64,000 nucleotides of DNA, taken from Oreochromis niloticus (lineage: Eukaryota; Chordata; Actinopteri; Cichliformes; Cichlidae). Location of the stretch: contig NC_031967.2 of assembly GCF_001858045.2 (NCBI RefSeq), positions 24,163,217-24,227,216 of the forward strand. Direction: 5' to 3'. The stretch's first letter is position 1. Every line of letters begins with the position of its first letter. Shown piece by piece: positions 23,264-35,000 of the stretch. A program made the position numbers and the translations under genes. A model generated the notes under the pieces. The model searched no databases, was not told the origin of the DNA, and was given only the letters and a program-made list of their open reading frames with translations.

Positions 23264-24184
23264 TCAATATAACCATGGAGTGGTGCCGGGGTCGCGGTAG
23301 AGCTGTCCGTCCACGTAGAGCCGGTCCACGGCGATGACAGCCCGGGAGCCTCTCTGGATGAAGCTACGTCGAACTGGGAACAGGACCCTGCGTCGTTCCA
23401 GGATCTCTTTGGGGAACTGGTCGTTCACGCCGAAGTCCGTTCCTTTCAGCTCCCTGCCGCGACTCTTCACCTGTTCCTTCTGTTTGAATTGGCCGAATTT
23501 GGCCACAATTGGACGTGGTCTCCCGGTCGGCGACCTCACGGCCCCCAAGCGATGCACTCTTTCGAAGGCGATGTTCTTTACGGTGTCCTCCGGCAGCTTC
23601 AGGTGGGTTTTAATGAAGCTTTTCACCGTTGCTTCCGCGTCCTCTCTGGCAGATTCTGGAATACCAGAAAACACAAGGTTGTCTCGCATGCTGCGGGCTT
23701 GTAGATCGATAACAGATTCTTTTATTTTTTTATTTTCTATGTTTAACTGGGTCACGTTATCGGTGAGAGATTTGACCGACTCCCGTAGCGTGGCATTTTC
23801 AGCGACAAGCGTTTCGACCTGCTGCTGGCTGAATTCCAAGGATTCGCTCAGAGATTTAAATTCCCGGTGTAAAATCTCCACCAGGGACAGCCTTGCATCG
23901 AAACTGGACAGTCGCTTGTCAATTGACTCCAGGATGTCTGTAATGTCTTTGCCGGCAGGCGATGTTGTGCCGGGGGAGTCTGCCGGGCGACATCTCTTCG
24001 ATGACGGTGTCTCAATTTTGGCCGGGGAAGATGCACTCTGAGCCTTCTTCATTACTAAATCTTGGAAGCACCGGTCAATGTAATCTTGGAGAGCGTCTAA
24101 ACTCTCCCCGTTGTCCTCCAGGGTGTTAGAGATGATAGGACAGATGTTGTTAGTTATATGACAATTGATTTGTTTATTTGGCAA
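23264..24184 (-). CDS. LINE ORF1 protein (open)
   Basis: This 306-codon frame is open with a coiled-coil, a lysine/arginine-rich RNA-binding core and a conserved C-terminal region (QFPKEILERRR). In related elements the protein trimerises and packages the LINE RNA. It is retained without the reverse transcriptase it serves. The long antisense frame on the plus strand (23334-24041) is a shadow. Confidence 0.85.
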   Translation of the reverse strand: MPNKQINCHITNNICPIISNTLEDNGESLDALQDYIDRCFQDLVMKKAQSASSPAKIETPSSKRCRPADSPGTTSPAGKDITDILESIDKRLSSFDARLSLVEILHREFKSLSESLEFSQQQVETLVAENATLRESVKSLTDNVTQLNIENKKIKESVIDLQARSMRDNLVFSGIPESAREDAEATVKSFIKTHLKLPEDTVKNIAFERVHRLGAVRSPTGRPRPIVAKFGQFKQKEQVKSRGRELKGTDFGVNDQFPKEILERRRVLFPVRRSFIQRGSRAVIAVDRLYVDGQLYRDPGTTPWLY

Positions 24185-24268
24185 TACTGAAGCTTAAAGG
24201 AACTTTGTTAAATTCTACGCTACCATTCGCTTTTTTCCCACCAAATCTCCGGCGTCTGACGTCACCTA

Positions 24269-24360
24269 CAACATGGGTTGCAACATGGGTTGCTTACCTT
24301 TTCCTGTCACTTCTGTCACTTACCTCTGATAGATTAGTTCTACCTCTGATAGATTAGTTC
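24269..24360. repeat. Three back-to-back small tandem duplications
   Basis: At the 5' border of the LINE: an ACATGGGTTGCA-type 12-mer twice (about 24269-24292), CTGTCACTT twice (24304-24321), and TACCTCTGATAGATTAGTTC twice (24321-24360). Confidence 0.85.
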
Positions 24361-24709
24361 AAATTTCTATCTTGAACGTAATTAAATCATGTAAGATCTG
24401 TATGAAATTCAAGAACTTAATTTGTTCTTGTTGAGATGACATGATAGGATCTAGTAAGAGTGGTTAGTTGCCTGGACTCACAAAAATCACAGGATAACAT
24501 GAGATTTCAAACTGAGGGAAAATAACTGGAGTTTTAAAAGGCGGACAACTACACACACGACGCATTTATGCTATCGCTATTTATTGTGGCTTAATGAATG
24601 AGGCCACTCTCGTCAGAACTAAATGCAAATGAATCTGCCCAGGCATCATTAAATGTTTTATTTTCTTCAGATATTTTTCTTTTCTTACATTACACCTTAC
24701 TTGGCCTTC

Positions 24710-24930
24710 CTGGGGTTGAAAGTCTCAATAAATGCACTGCGTTTTGGCGGGTATACCAGCTTCCACAAGTAGGACGCTTATTTTGAGCGACGAAAAATAA
24801 TAAAATATTATTTTATTTTTATATTTCAAGATCACAATAATCTTCCAGTTTAGAACTACAAGTTAAAAAAAGAACTAACACAAATAAAATACACTTCAGC
24901 TAAATACTTATAATTTATTTTCTGACAAGC
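24710..24930 (-). mobile_element. hAT transposon fragment
   Basis: In reverse complement this matches about 40115-40330, inside the complete hAT element at 40052-41207 (blocks GCTGAAGTGTATTTT, CTCAAAATAAGCGTC and GAGACTTTCAACC). No ends or target duplication are preserved. Confidence 0.75.
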
Positions 24931-26532
24931 AGATGGTATGGCACCCCAAATCAACACATGCATATGCGTCACACTGGATTTCAATCATCACAGATTTTGT
25001 GGGTCTTCACTCATCCTGCCAAAAGTCGCCCTCCATACTCTAGGGTCTTAATATCTTAACTTATGCAACCAAGGCTCAAGGCTGGTTGGAGAGGCAGCAG
25101 GGCATCAATCATCCCTGTTGCTTGTGCACATTTTCTTTTTACAACTTTTCATGAATTGGTACAGTGCTCTGAACATTCAGCCTTTTCAGGAATAACCTTA
25201 TAGGGCAAGCCCTGGTAGATATGAAGTTTTGTGTCAGGAAGGGTGTTCAATGGAAAATCTTTGCGAAACAACATGCAGATCATTAAGAATGAGATTTCCT
25301 GGACTTGCTGGTTAATAACGACCACCTTTGGTATGGTTGGCCAACAGGGTGTAGGTGATGACTGTGCTATTGTTAGGGGAAGAGAAAGGAAAAGGAAAAA
25401 AGGAGAATGTGTTTGGAGGCAGTGAGGCTTTTCCTATATTTGATCACAAGGTGTTAATCCTGTCCCAACAACACCCAGCACATTAGTCGCTGGTTCTGGT
25501 TGTACATCCGGTCAAAAAAACCAAGCGAAACTGGATGGAACTGAATAGTTCAGTATTACAGTGACTTTTGCCTCCACTGGACGAACCTGTCCAAAACCAA
25601 CCTGCTTACCCAGATATGTAACTATTGCTTTACCAATCTCAGATTTGGCATAATTAAGGGTTAACAAGGCCTGAGTTAGCAACTGAAACACTGATTCTAG
25701 GATGGATATGTGATCTGCCCAAGCATCTGTGTATATCACCACATCATCAGATGCACATTACACTGGGGCAGACCCCCAAATACCAGATGCACCAAACGCT
25801 GAAATTTAGCAGGAGAGTTTTTCATGCCAAATGCTATCACAGTGTACTGCATAAAATTATCATGAGTGACAAATGCAGAAATGCTACAGGCTCTGGGGGT
25901 CAAGGTAACCTGCCAGTAATCTCTAGGGAATCCAACTTAGTGATAAATTTGGCAGGACCCATGCTGTCAATGCAGTCCTCTATACGAGGGAGTGGGAATG
26001 AGTCAGAGACAGTTACAGCAATGACAAAAATCTGTGTAGAAACAGGGCGTACCATCAGATTTAGGGGTGAGTAGACACTGGGCAATCCAAGGTCTGTAAG
26101 TGGGCTGGACTAAACCATTCTCGTCCAGGCGTTTCACCTCTTTTTTCATCACCTCATGTTTTCCATTGGGCAACGGTAGGCATGCCACAAGCTCGCAAGT
26201 GTGACAGGTGTTACAGAATAGCAGTACATCTGCTTTCATTACTTGCCCAGAAAAAATGCTGCATGATACAGGTGTAAATCTTAGTAATACCTAGATGCCT
26301 TGTCCAAGAATGATCATGTGCCAGCTTTTGCACAGAAACTGGCCAATATCACCACCTGCTAGACTGCACGTCACTCTTTACCTGTTCTTGGTGTCGACCT
26401 GCGCATTAGCAATCAATCTGCAATAAAGAATGTGTGCTTCCTATCCCTCTTGCTAAGGTCATCCTGCACTGCAGTAGCTAGCTAATGATAAGACTATTTT
26501 CTGAAGACTAACAAGTGTTTTTCTGGACCTCA

Positions 26533-26755
26533 CAGCCCACTGAATGAACAATGGGCTGTGAGGTCAGTTCCTTGATCATTAATATGCAAATTGTCATGAC
26601 CACTGATCAACAACAGCTGATCAAAGGGAATGTCTGCAATCACAGCATTGTAAGATGGCAGAGATGGCAATCCCCAACTCTCTGTGAATGGCCATTGAGC
26701 GGTTGTTGATCAGTGGTCACTGATCTCAAAGCCCATTGTTCATTCAGTGGGCTGG
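26533..26755. repeat. Inverted repeat with 24-bp arms inside gypsy relic
   Basis: Left arm 26533-26557 (CAGCCCACTGAATGAACAAT...) and right arm 26731-26754 are reverse complements. An inner pair GACCACTGATCAACAAC (about 26599-26615) and GTTGTTGATCAGTGGTC (about 26702-26718) continues the symmetry in shifted register. A stretch of the element has been copied back in inverted orientation. Confidence 0.8.
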
Positions 26756-27430
26756 TTTTAGTTATTGTGCAAATGTACTGTTTATAAAGTTGGGGAAACC
26801 TGCAGCACTAAAGCTAGCACTTTACTAACTTTCCCTGGAGAGTCACATTGGTCATGCTTAATAAAATTGGCCTTATGGCTCAAAGGTGAACTCAACAGGC
26901 AGTGTGGCACCGTGCTGTAGTAAGCAAACCTTTCTTCTCACTGAGGTACACCACAATGTGCTCTTTAAGAAGCACCAACTCACGCACTGAAGTAAGATCA
27001 GTAGCTTTACACACCATACACCGTCGATCAAAAAGGGTACTCTTCCCTCTCGCAAAGTCAACATATGGTTGGGCCTACTCCAACTGTTTTCAGCTGAAGC
27101 TCCTGTTCCTGTTCATGCTCCTCCCTGGAGGTATGCCAGATGAGGTTTCAGGCTAGTGTCCTGCTTAGAACCAAATGAGGACTCCAACGACAGCGGATCA
27201 AAGCAAGGCAGCGTGATTGCCCTGTCCTCAAGCACCTGTGCGACAGGTGTTGACACTGACAGTGCTACAGTCCGATCTTGCAATAGCAGAGTTGAGCTAC
27301 AGGACTCTGGCAAGGTATTGATACCCCTCTACACTAGACCAGACACTAGAGAGTATCTTGGATTTTTCTCCAAGCGTCCAGCTGGGCGAGCCATAGCACC
27401 TATAGTAAGTGTAGCCATTTCAAGCATACA

Positions 27431-27469
27431 ATTGAACAAGCACCTGTTCCCTACAGGTGCTTGTTCAAT
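27431..27469. repeat. Perfect 17-bp-arm hairpin
   Basis: Arm ATTGAACAAGCACCTGT, 5-nt loop TCCCT, then the exact reverse complement. It lies at the edge of the gypsy relic. No U-tract follows. Confidence 0.85.
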
Positions 27470-27997
27470 AGCCAGGTATCTAGCTAAACTACTAAAGTTA
27501 GGATATACCTAACATGAAAAAAAGACAGAAGCAAATTGACAACTGATAACACAATAACACTCAAACTCTCCCCAGTCTGACCTAACGCATCTAGCCTACT
27601 TAGCCTCTGAAGTGTACCAGGCATTTTAAAGAGATCTTTAAAGGGAAACCCCTCATAGGCATGAAGCCTCAAAAGCCTACCCCCACCAAGGATTACTCCA
27701 AAAACAACACAGGCAAAATAAAAAATAGTGTGTATGAAGGGAAAGATAAAGCCGAGCCAGACATTCCGCTGTGCTATTCACTGCTGTGAATTAGTTCTCC
27801 GATTTTATGTTTCGTAAACTGTATAGCACCTGCTGTCTGCTTATACTGTAAATACACTGGAGCTATCATATTAATATGTTGATGTTTGATTTCTGAAGAA
27901 CAAACGTATCATGCCAAACCCTGAAAAACAGTAATACTGGAGCAGACCACAACTAAAGGAATAATTTGCTACAATAGTTCCTTATGCAGCTAGAAAG

Positions 27998-28600
27998 TGT
28001 CATGGTCCGTGTGAGCAGCTGGGTGTTGTGGCCTGTTTGGATTCTTGTTTCCTGTATCTGCCTTTGGGCAGGGCTGACCATCCTCTCACCGGGGAAGCTC
28101 ACCCAGAATTCAGTCAGAGGAGGTTATTTATGGCCAACTTCACTGCCATCTCTCCGCCAGTTCGTCTACTCACCCAAGTCGATAATAGGCTCGCACTCCT
28201 TGCTCGCATTCTAAATTCTTGTCTACTTACCTGGTCTTCCATGTCCTCTAGCTTTGTTGGCTCACCCTGACACCACATCAACAACTGACTCATCTCTTGG
28301 ACTCACATCTCTCTCTCACCAGTGCGACCCAGCAACCTCCACGTCACCAGTCTCCCCTTGTGTAACACTCCTCATGACATCACGTTTTGGTTCACGCCAA
28401 ATGTTATGTTGTATGTTTAGCCACGTCAAGTTTCTAGCTTTGTCCCCCACGTCAAGTATAGTGTTGTGTGTTAGTGCCACGCCTAGTTTCATTCACCACA
28501 TTAACTACAACCTCGTGCCTTTGTTAAAGCTTTGCTTTGAGAACTCTGAGCCACCTCTGCACATCTGTCTCGCACTTGAGTTTAATTTTGTACAGGCCCT
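27998..28600 (+). mobile_element. LTR fragment of the TGTCATGG family
   Basis: Starts TGTCATGGTCC like the solo LTR at 14698 and has CGCACTTGAGT near the right (compare GCGCTTGAGT at 15191), but no CATGACA end was found. It may belong with the gypsy remains to its left. Confidence 0.5.
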
Positions 28601-29082
28601 CGGGGCCCCTTCATAGAAAGTCCTCATCAGACCATCAGGTTACAGTTCTCTTATGAGGCACAGTATGGAGGGCCTAGTATTTGATATTTAGGCAGGCAAT
28701 GCAGTTCCAGTGAAGTGTAGGCCCGTGAGAAAAACGGACTGTGGTGTTTGCCACAACATACATGCAACATGCAAGCTGACACCGTGGATGCAAAGGTACT
28801 GGACATACTGAACAATGTGAAAATAACCACAAAGTATGATGTGATATGATTCATTTTTTATTTTTGGAGACAGACTGAGACAGACAATATGTCTGCAGCA
28901 AACAGGAAATGAGACCATGACAGACAGTTACTGTGGTCAAAGGTAAGTGTTTCTGTCTGACCTTAGTGGCAATAGCAAGGAAGCACAGAGAGGTTATATT
29001 AAGAAGATGTGTGAGAAAACTGCAGATTTTATAATCAGAAACACATTTTAAGATTCGTCATGCAGCAGGACTGGATGTGAGG
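28601..29082. promoter_or_regulatory. 5' flank of Fc-receptor-like gene B
   Basis: The block before the start codon (about 29070-29085, GACTGGATGTGAGGATGGGG) matches the block before the orphan leader at 9889 (GGCTGGACGTGAGGATGGGG), so promoter and 5' UTR were duplicated with the leader. No core promoter element can be chosen with confidence. Confidence 0.4.
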
Positions 29083-32000
29083 ATGGGGCACTCTTTGCTG
29101 TACGTGCTCGAGTTATTATGTAAGTACCTTACAGTCTGCCTCTAAGTTATAAGGATAAAAGTGAGTCAATGCTTTAAGCTATTTACGTTGAATAGAGGAG
29201 GCTAGAGACTTTTTTTTTAAAAAATCTACGTTTATGTTGTCTGATAGCTTAACTGTTAAATAAACAAACAAAAAAAAATCTGTTAACTTTACAGTAAAAT
29301 AAGATGAATAAGATAATATGGTAGGCTTTTTTCTGTTTCTGTTACGCTCTGTCACGCGTTCTTTGTAGTAAACCTCCATAAAGTAATTTGCTTTAAACAT
29401 CTTGTGTTTATGGTAAAAACAAAAAACAAAAACAAACTGGCAGCTGTGGTTGCTAGAAATCTTATTTATGTTTTTGGCTTTTTTTCTGGCATTACTGGAC
29501 AGGTAGAGTGAAGACTGACAGGAAAGCAGAGGGAAAGAGAGAAAGACATGTGGCAAAAGGTCGCGGTTTAGACTCAAACCTGGGCCAGCCGTTCTTAGCC
29601 ATGCGGCATATTGTCGCCCAACACGTTCTCACTCCCAAAGCGTAACATACTACGCTATGTGACAGATCGTCAGTATGTTAGAGTTTCGGCCACCCAACAC
29701 GTCTCTATGTTATGCGTTCGGAAACAGGACGAAACATGAGAAACGTTTGGACTGAATCTACACATTATTTTACTTTCTCATCATGAATTGCTTTGAAAAA
29801 CACACAGGTTATGGTCAGGGTTAGGATAAGGGTAGGGTTTGGGCTGGAATACACCGCTGGAACGTGTTTTACCACCGGCAACATCATTCTATTGGATTCC
29901 ATCCAAAACCCAGCACGTATCATAGGGACAAGGAAGGTTGCCTTTTGCGTTCCTATGGGACACCTTGGGACGTGACAAATTGTCGTTATGTTACCCGGCG
30001 GGAATGAGAACCGGCTAAGTCGTCGGCTCATCCTACAGAGCTTAACCAGCTCCCGGAATCTTTAAACCTGTTGACGGTCCTTTGCTTTAAAAATAGCATC
30101 TGTACTACAAATCTATACTCAGTAAACAGCTATCCATTCATTCTCTGCCGCTTATTCTTGTCAGGGTCGGAAGAGGGTGCTGGAGCAATTTCAGAAATAA
30201 GAGACAATATTTCATTACAGTTATTCTCAAAGAAAAAAATACTGCACAACTGTATGACATATTGCAGGGTGTATCCTAACCCTGGATACACCCTGGACAG
30301 GTCGCCAGTCTGTCGCAGGGGTAACACATAGGCTACATTCACACTGCAGGCGAAAGCACATCAAATCCGACTTTTCTGACCCTATGCGACCCATATCCGA
30401 TAATGGTATGACTGTGAACGGCACAAATCCGATATTTTCAAATCCGACCTGGGTCACTTTCGTATGTGGTACTGAATCCGATACATATCTGATGTTTTAG
30501 AAAGCAACTGCTGTTTGAATGGTCATGTCGCATGAAATCCGTCTTTTACGTCACTGACACGAGACAGACGCCAATTATCAGCGCCGGAGAAGACATCGTG
30601 AACGCTTCCTGGCCATCCAGTGTAGATGTCAGTGAAACTGCAATAAGGATAATTATTAGGCCATATGTAAATAACAAAATAACTTTATAACTTAAAGCAA
30701 AATTGGGAAACATAAAATCCGAAACAAGTCTTTATATTAATGGCCATCAGTCAAACAATACTGTTTGGTCTAGCTCTAAACAGAGTGTGTTGTGTGTGAC
30801 GTCTTCTTTTGCGCATGTGGGCCGCTTTGAGGGTTCATACTTGAGCGTGTTTGCTGTCACATTTTATTAGTAGTGTGAACAAGCAGACAAAAAAATCGGA
30901 TTTAATCAAAAAATTGGAATTGAGCATTAAGACCTGCAGTGTGAACGTAGCCAAAGACACAGACGACCATTTGCACTCACATTCACACCTATGGGCATGA
31001 TTTCTTGTTTTATTTAAATTTTTTACCTTTAATAAAGTGGTTGTCATGAATTTTCAAACAGAGTGCATCATTCATAATGCACAGCACAATGCGCCACACT
31101 TTTCAGGTTCAGTTTATGGATGTTAATGTTATATTTTAATAATAGGTGGCCACCTTTTGTGGTAATATTTCTCCATATCATATTTGACAACAGCTTGTTT
31201 TAAATGTTTTCCTCCCTGGAGTATATTGTGCAAGGTGCCACACAGTTAAGTGGTATAATTCATTACTGAAGAATGTGATAAATGGTTTCAAATGGCTTTG
31301 TTACTGGTTTTTGACATTTTATATTAAATATTTCTTAAAATAGCTTAATACCTGAGTGTTTCTTAGTTTTAAACTAGTTGTTCAGTCAAATTTTTTCCTC
31401 TTGCTTAGTAGACTAAGAAATTAGTCACCAGGAATATCCCTAATTTTTATGGTTACTTACAAAGTAAATAACAGAAATTCCTTTGCAAACCAAGACACGT
31501 TGTTAAACTTACTGATCTGAAGGACCATCACCCCATTTCAGGAAATCTGGTTTGGCCTGATGTAGTTTTTTGTTTAAAAAGTCCTAATCTCTGATCCTGT
31601 CAGTATTACTCCGCAGGCAATGCAGAGCTCATGTGGGTGAGAAGACTCGCCCAAGGTGTCTTCCCTGTCTCCACTGAGTAGTCTCGCAGGTCCGGTCTTA
31701 TTAAACACATCCATTAATGGCAGCTCCCCTCTCAATTGATGCACATAGTAATTAAGTAGGTTAAATTTAGGAGCCTAGACAGTAAGCCTCAAGGGACTGT
31801 TACCTTTAAAGGGCTGGACTAACCTGTAAAAGGGTTAAAAGTAAGTGTCTACATATCAGACTTAGTTGCAGAATATTAAAGCAATTTAGCCGGAGCAAAG
31901 TAAAATCAAAATCAAATAATCACAGAATAATTGTCAAATCACATCAATTATTATTCTGTCCCCTGCGTGCGTGGTTCTGGTACACGAAGTGACAGCTAGC

Positions 32001-35000
32001 TAAACATCTGCCGTAGGAACTGAAAGCGTTGAATGATGAGTCAGACGTGAAAGTAAAGTTGAGGGCTGTTTACTTGTTTGTCTTCATCAATGTACATCTT
32101 ACAGTGCTTTCCCAGAACTTGTGAAACCACAAAAAATACAAAAAAGAAATATGCTCAATGAAAATAAAGAATTATGCATTTGCTTCACATGGCGAACAGA
32201 TTTAGGCATTTATATATAAATCTCTCCAAATATGCATAAAATCAATAAAATATACATCACTTACTACTCATAAAGATGAAACACAATTCAAACTTACAAA
32301 CAAAGCTTCTCCATGGCATAACACAGGTGGATGCTGAAGGATTAAACAGGGAGACTTCTGGTACGCCTCATTGTGCAAATCCCAATACTAAAATGGCCTT
32401 CTGCATTACCCTACTCCTCTGACTCTAAACATCCAATAGGAAACAGCTTCCTGTATTACCCCACTCATGTGACCCTAAACATCCAATAGGAAGCAATAAA
32501 AACCAAGCCACAGAAAAATTCACTTGACCGCAGTCTCCAAGCTAACCACTAAGAGATGCTAAAATTCTCAATGTGCACATAACATTACAATTATACTGTA
32601 TTTAACCTGCTCTGAGCCAATGCTGAGTTTGTTCGTATCGTTGAGAGGAGTGAAACAGGAGAGGACACAGACTAGTGCTGAAGATGTACTTATCTCAGTG
32701 TTCCGTGTTCAGGGAAGTAATCCAACAGGAAAGCAGCATCCCATGGATATTTGATTGTCCAGGAATACAGCAATATCTTCTCAAACGTATAATCCACAGG
32801 AAAGATCTTGGAAATCTTGCGAAGCTGCAGTCCTCCAATAAGCCAGTGGAAGTCCAAATCCTTCTCAAAGTTAATAATTCAATAAAGCCAAACAATTCAA
32901 AACCAATTTGTAAGTCCACAGTTTTGGCAGTGGTTGATCCCTCTGAGATCATCTGCTGGAATCAGAAGAGTGAACTTCTGAGATCCAATCTTCTGAACTG
33001 TTCATCTCACAAAAGATGAAAGGAAAGAATCAAGAATACCTCTGGGTGTCATCTTTTATACTCTGCCAAGTGCCCATTTGCCTCCTCCCTTCTCTCCTCC
33101 TAGCTAAACATCTAATCACGTTGTTTACACGTTGTTTGCTTCATTTGAAATCAGCAAATTTTATGAGTACACCTCATGTACATGGGAAAAATATTTTTGT
33201 CTAACAAACAGTCTAAAGACAAATATTTCAGTTTACCATACAAGACACAACATTTATACACAAAGTCTAAATAACAATATAGTGCTGAAATAATTAGTCT
33301 ATTATCAAAATAGTTGCTAATTTATTTTCTGTCAGTCAGCTTGAATGATTAATGGAGTAATTGCAAAAGTTTTAATACATATGCAATACCATGAAATCTG
33401 CAAAAATTTATGATTATTAAATGTTTCTATGATGGAGAAATACCATTTTAGATATTATGGTCTATTACTGTTGCCGTTTCACAGTTTTTCACCTTAACTT
33501 TTTTTACAGTGTTGATTTTGTTTACTGTGGCTTATTATTTTTTTAGTTTAAAGTTTTGTGTAAAGTTGAAATGGTGTAGATTTTATAATGTCTGATGGGG
33601 TTTCACTCTTTACTTTAGTGCTCAGTACACTTGACTACGCAAATCAGGACGGTAAGAGATCAATTTTTTTGCTGTGTTTTTCCCAAATATCTAATCTGAA
33701 AATTATGTTGTTCTATCATTTTTGTTTATTATTTTTTGAAGTTGCCAAAGTTTCAAAATAAATGTAAATGGGTGACAAACTAAAGAACAGATGAACATGA
33801 AATATAACATCACCATCATATCTAGAATTTTACAGATTTTGTACAGATTCTCCACATTTCTGAAACTCTTTTGAAAAGTGAAATGAGATTGAAATTACAT
33901 ATTTACTTTATCTTTGTAGTGTTATCTTAGTGAATCCCAGTGTTGTCAGTCTCTGAGCTTTAGACAGTCTGCTACCTTAATAGCGTCATGGTCCTGGGTG
34001 TGACCCAGTGTTTTCTGTTTGATTTATACTTCTTGATTATTGTTAACAAAGCTTGGAGTTTCTGTTTCTGTATGCTCTCTGTGTTTAATGTTTGGTTACC
34101 CTTTGTCTCGGAGCTTCATGTTCCCTCTGTCTCCCCGCTCAGTCATGTCTCTCTGTCTCAGTGTCAAGTCCGCGTCCCTGTGTCATATTTCCTGTTTTAC
34201 TCTGAAAGTCCGTGTCTCATGCCAGTGTTTCTAGTTTTGCTTCCCTCGTCTTATTATTTCTAATTAATCCCAGCTGTGTCTCCCTCCTGTTTCCCATTCC
34301 CTCATTACTCCTCTGTATATTTACGCCCTGTGTTTGCCTTTTGTTGTGTTGTTCCGTCTTATGTTTTGTAAGACTCCCTGTGTTTCTGGTTTTGGTGTTA
34401 ATTCTAGTTCCACGTTTCTAGTGTTCTTTTCTTAGTTCTTCTGAAGGTTTTTGATTTGTTTATTTCGTGTGAGTTTCCGTTTATGGAGAATTTTTACCAG
34501 CAATAAAGTTGCCGTCCTAAGTTTCTGCATTTGAGTCCTGCATGTTGGGTCCAATCCTGCCTGCCACACAGTTTCACATGACAAATACAGATATTCTGTT
34601 TTTCGGATCATGTATTACAACAGCACAGTGAATAAGTGAGCCAGTTGCACTATAAACGATTACAATTATTTTATTAATAAAAGTAATTATTGAATTTCAG
34701 TAATTATATTCAATTATAGTTGTGAGATGAGTTGTTTGCAATTTTAAGTTAGAAATAGAAAAGCACCGCATGCAGACAGGTAATAAAGTAAATAAAATAT
34801 AAAGACAAAGCTGTCAGTGGACTGGAAGGATTAACTAAATTTTACAAGCATACTTGTTTTTAAGACAATGTTTGGACTGTAGGCTGTTCCAGATTTTTCA
34901 CAGGTATTCAGTTATTTTGGATCTGGTGACAGATGATTCACATCCTTTTAACAGTGAATATTCAGTGACTAAAGTTTTCTTGTTTTAGAGCTTTTTGAGA

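Larger units (their letters stand above)
21992..24270 (-). mobile_element. L1/Tx1-type LINE, ORF1 plus endonuclease only
   Basis: Minus strand. ORF1 is 24184 to 23264 (306 codons): a coiled-coil (about residues 90-165) and an RRM-like segment with RDNLVFSGIPE, FERVHRLGAV and RPRPIVAKF, the layout of L1 ORF1 nucleic-acid chaperones. ORF2 starts at 22732 and runs to 21992 (246 codons): an apurinic endonuclease-like domain with RNVNGAGSREKR, LLQETH, YGPN, GGDLN, SRLDYLLVS and SSDHAP, i.e. the catalytic N, E, D/N and DH motifs. It then stops; no reverse transcriptase follows. Loss of the 3' side is the reverse of normal LINE truncation. Confidence 0.9.
25500..27670 (-). mobile_element. Ty3/gypsy pol remains
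   Basis: Minus-strand frames encode pieces of a Ty3-type reverse transcriptase in order: EVKRLDENGLVQP and LTPKSDGTPCFYTDF (26239-26003), SFPLPRIEDCIDSMGPAKF (26085-25900), then a DDV-VIYTDAW block with GKAIVTYLGKQVG (25742-25512), where the catalytic aspartate pair sits in ASDDV rather than the usual Y-x-D-D. Frameshifts separate them. Upstream frames (27313-27113, 27672-27484) may be gag/protease remains but are not recognisable. An inverted repeat (26533-26755) disrupts the middle. Non-functional. Confidence 0.8.

Noticed and set aside
23334..24041. 235-codon plus-strand ORF
   Set aside because: Antisense shadow of the LINE ORF1 reading frame, which has recognisable domains on the minus strand.
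33988..34421. Cysteine/serine/leucine-rich ORFs suggesting a secreted protein
   Set aside because: They lie entirely inside a solo LTR.
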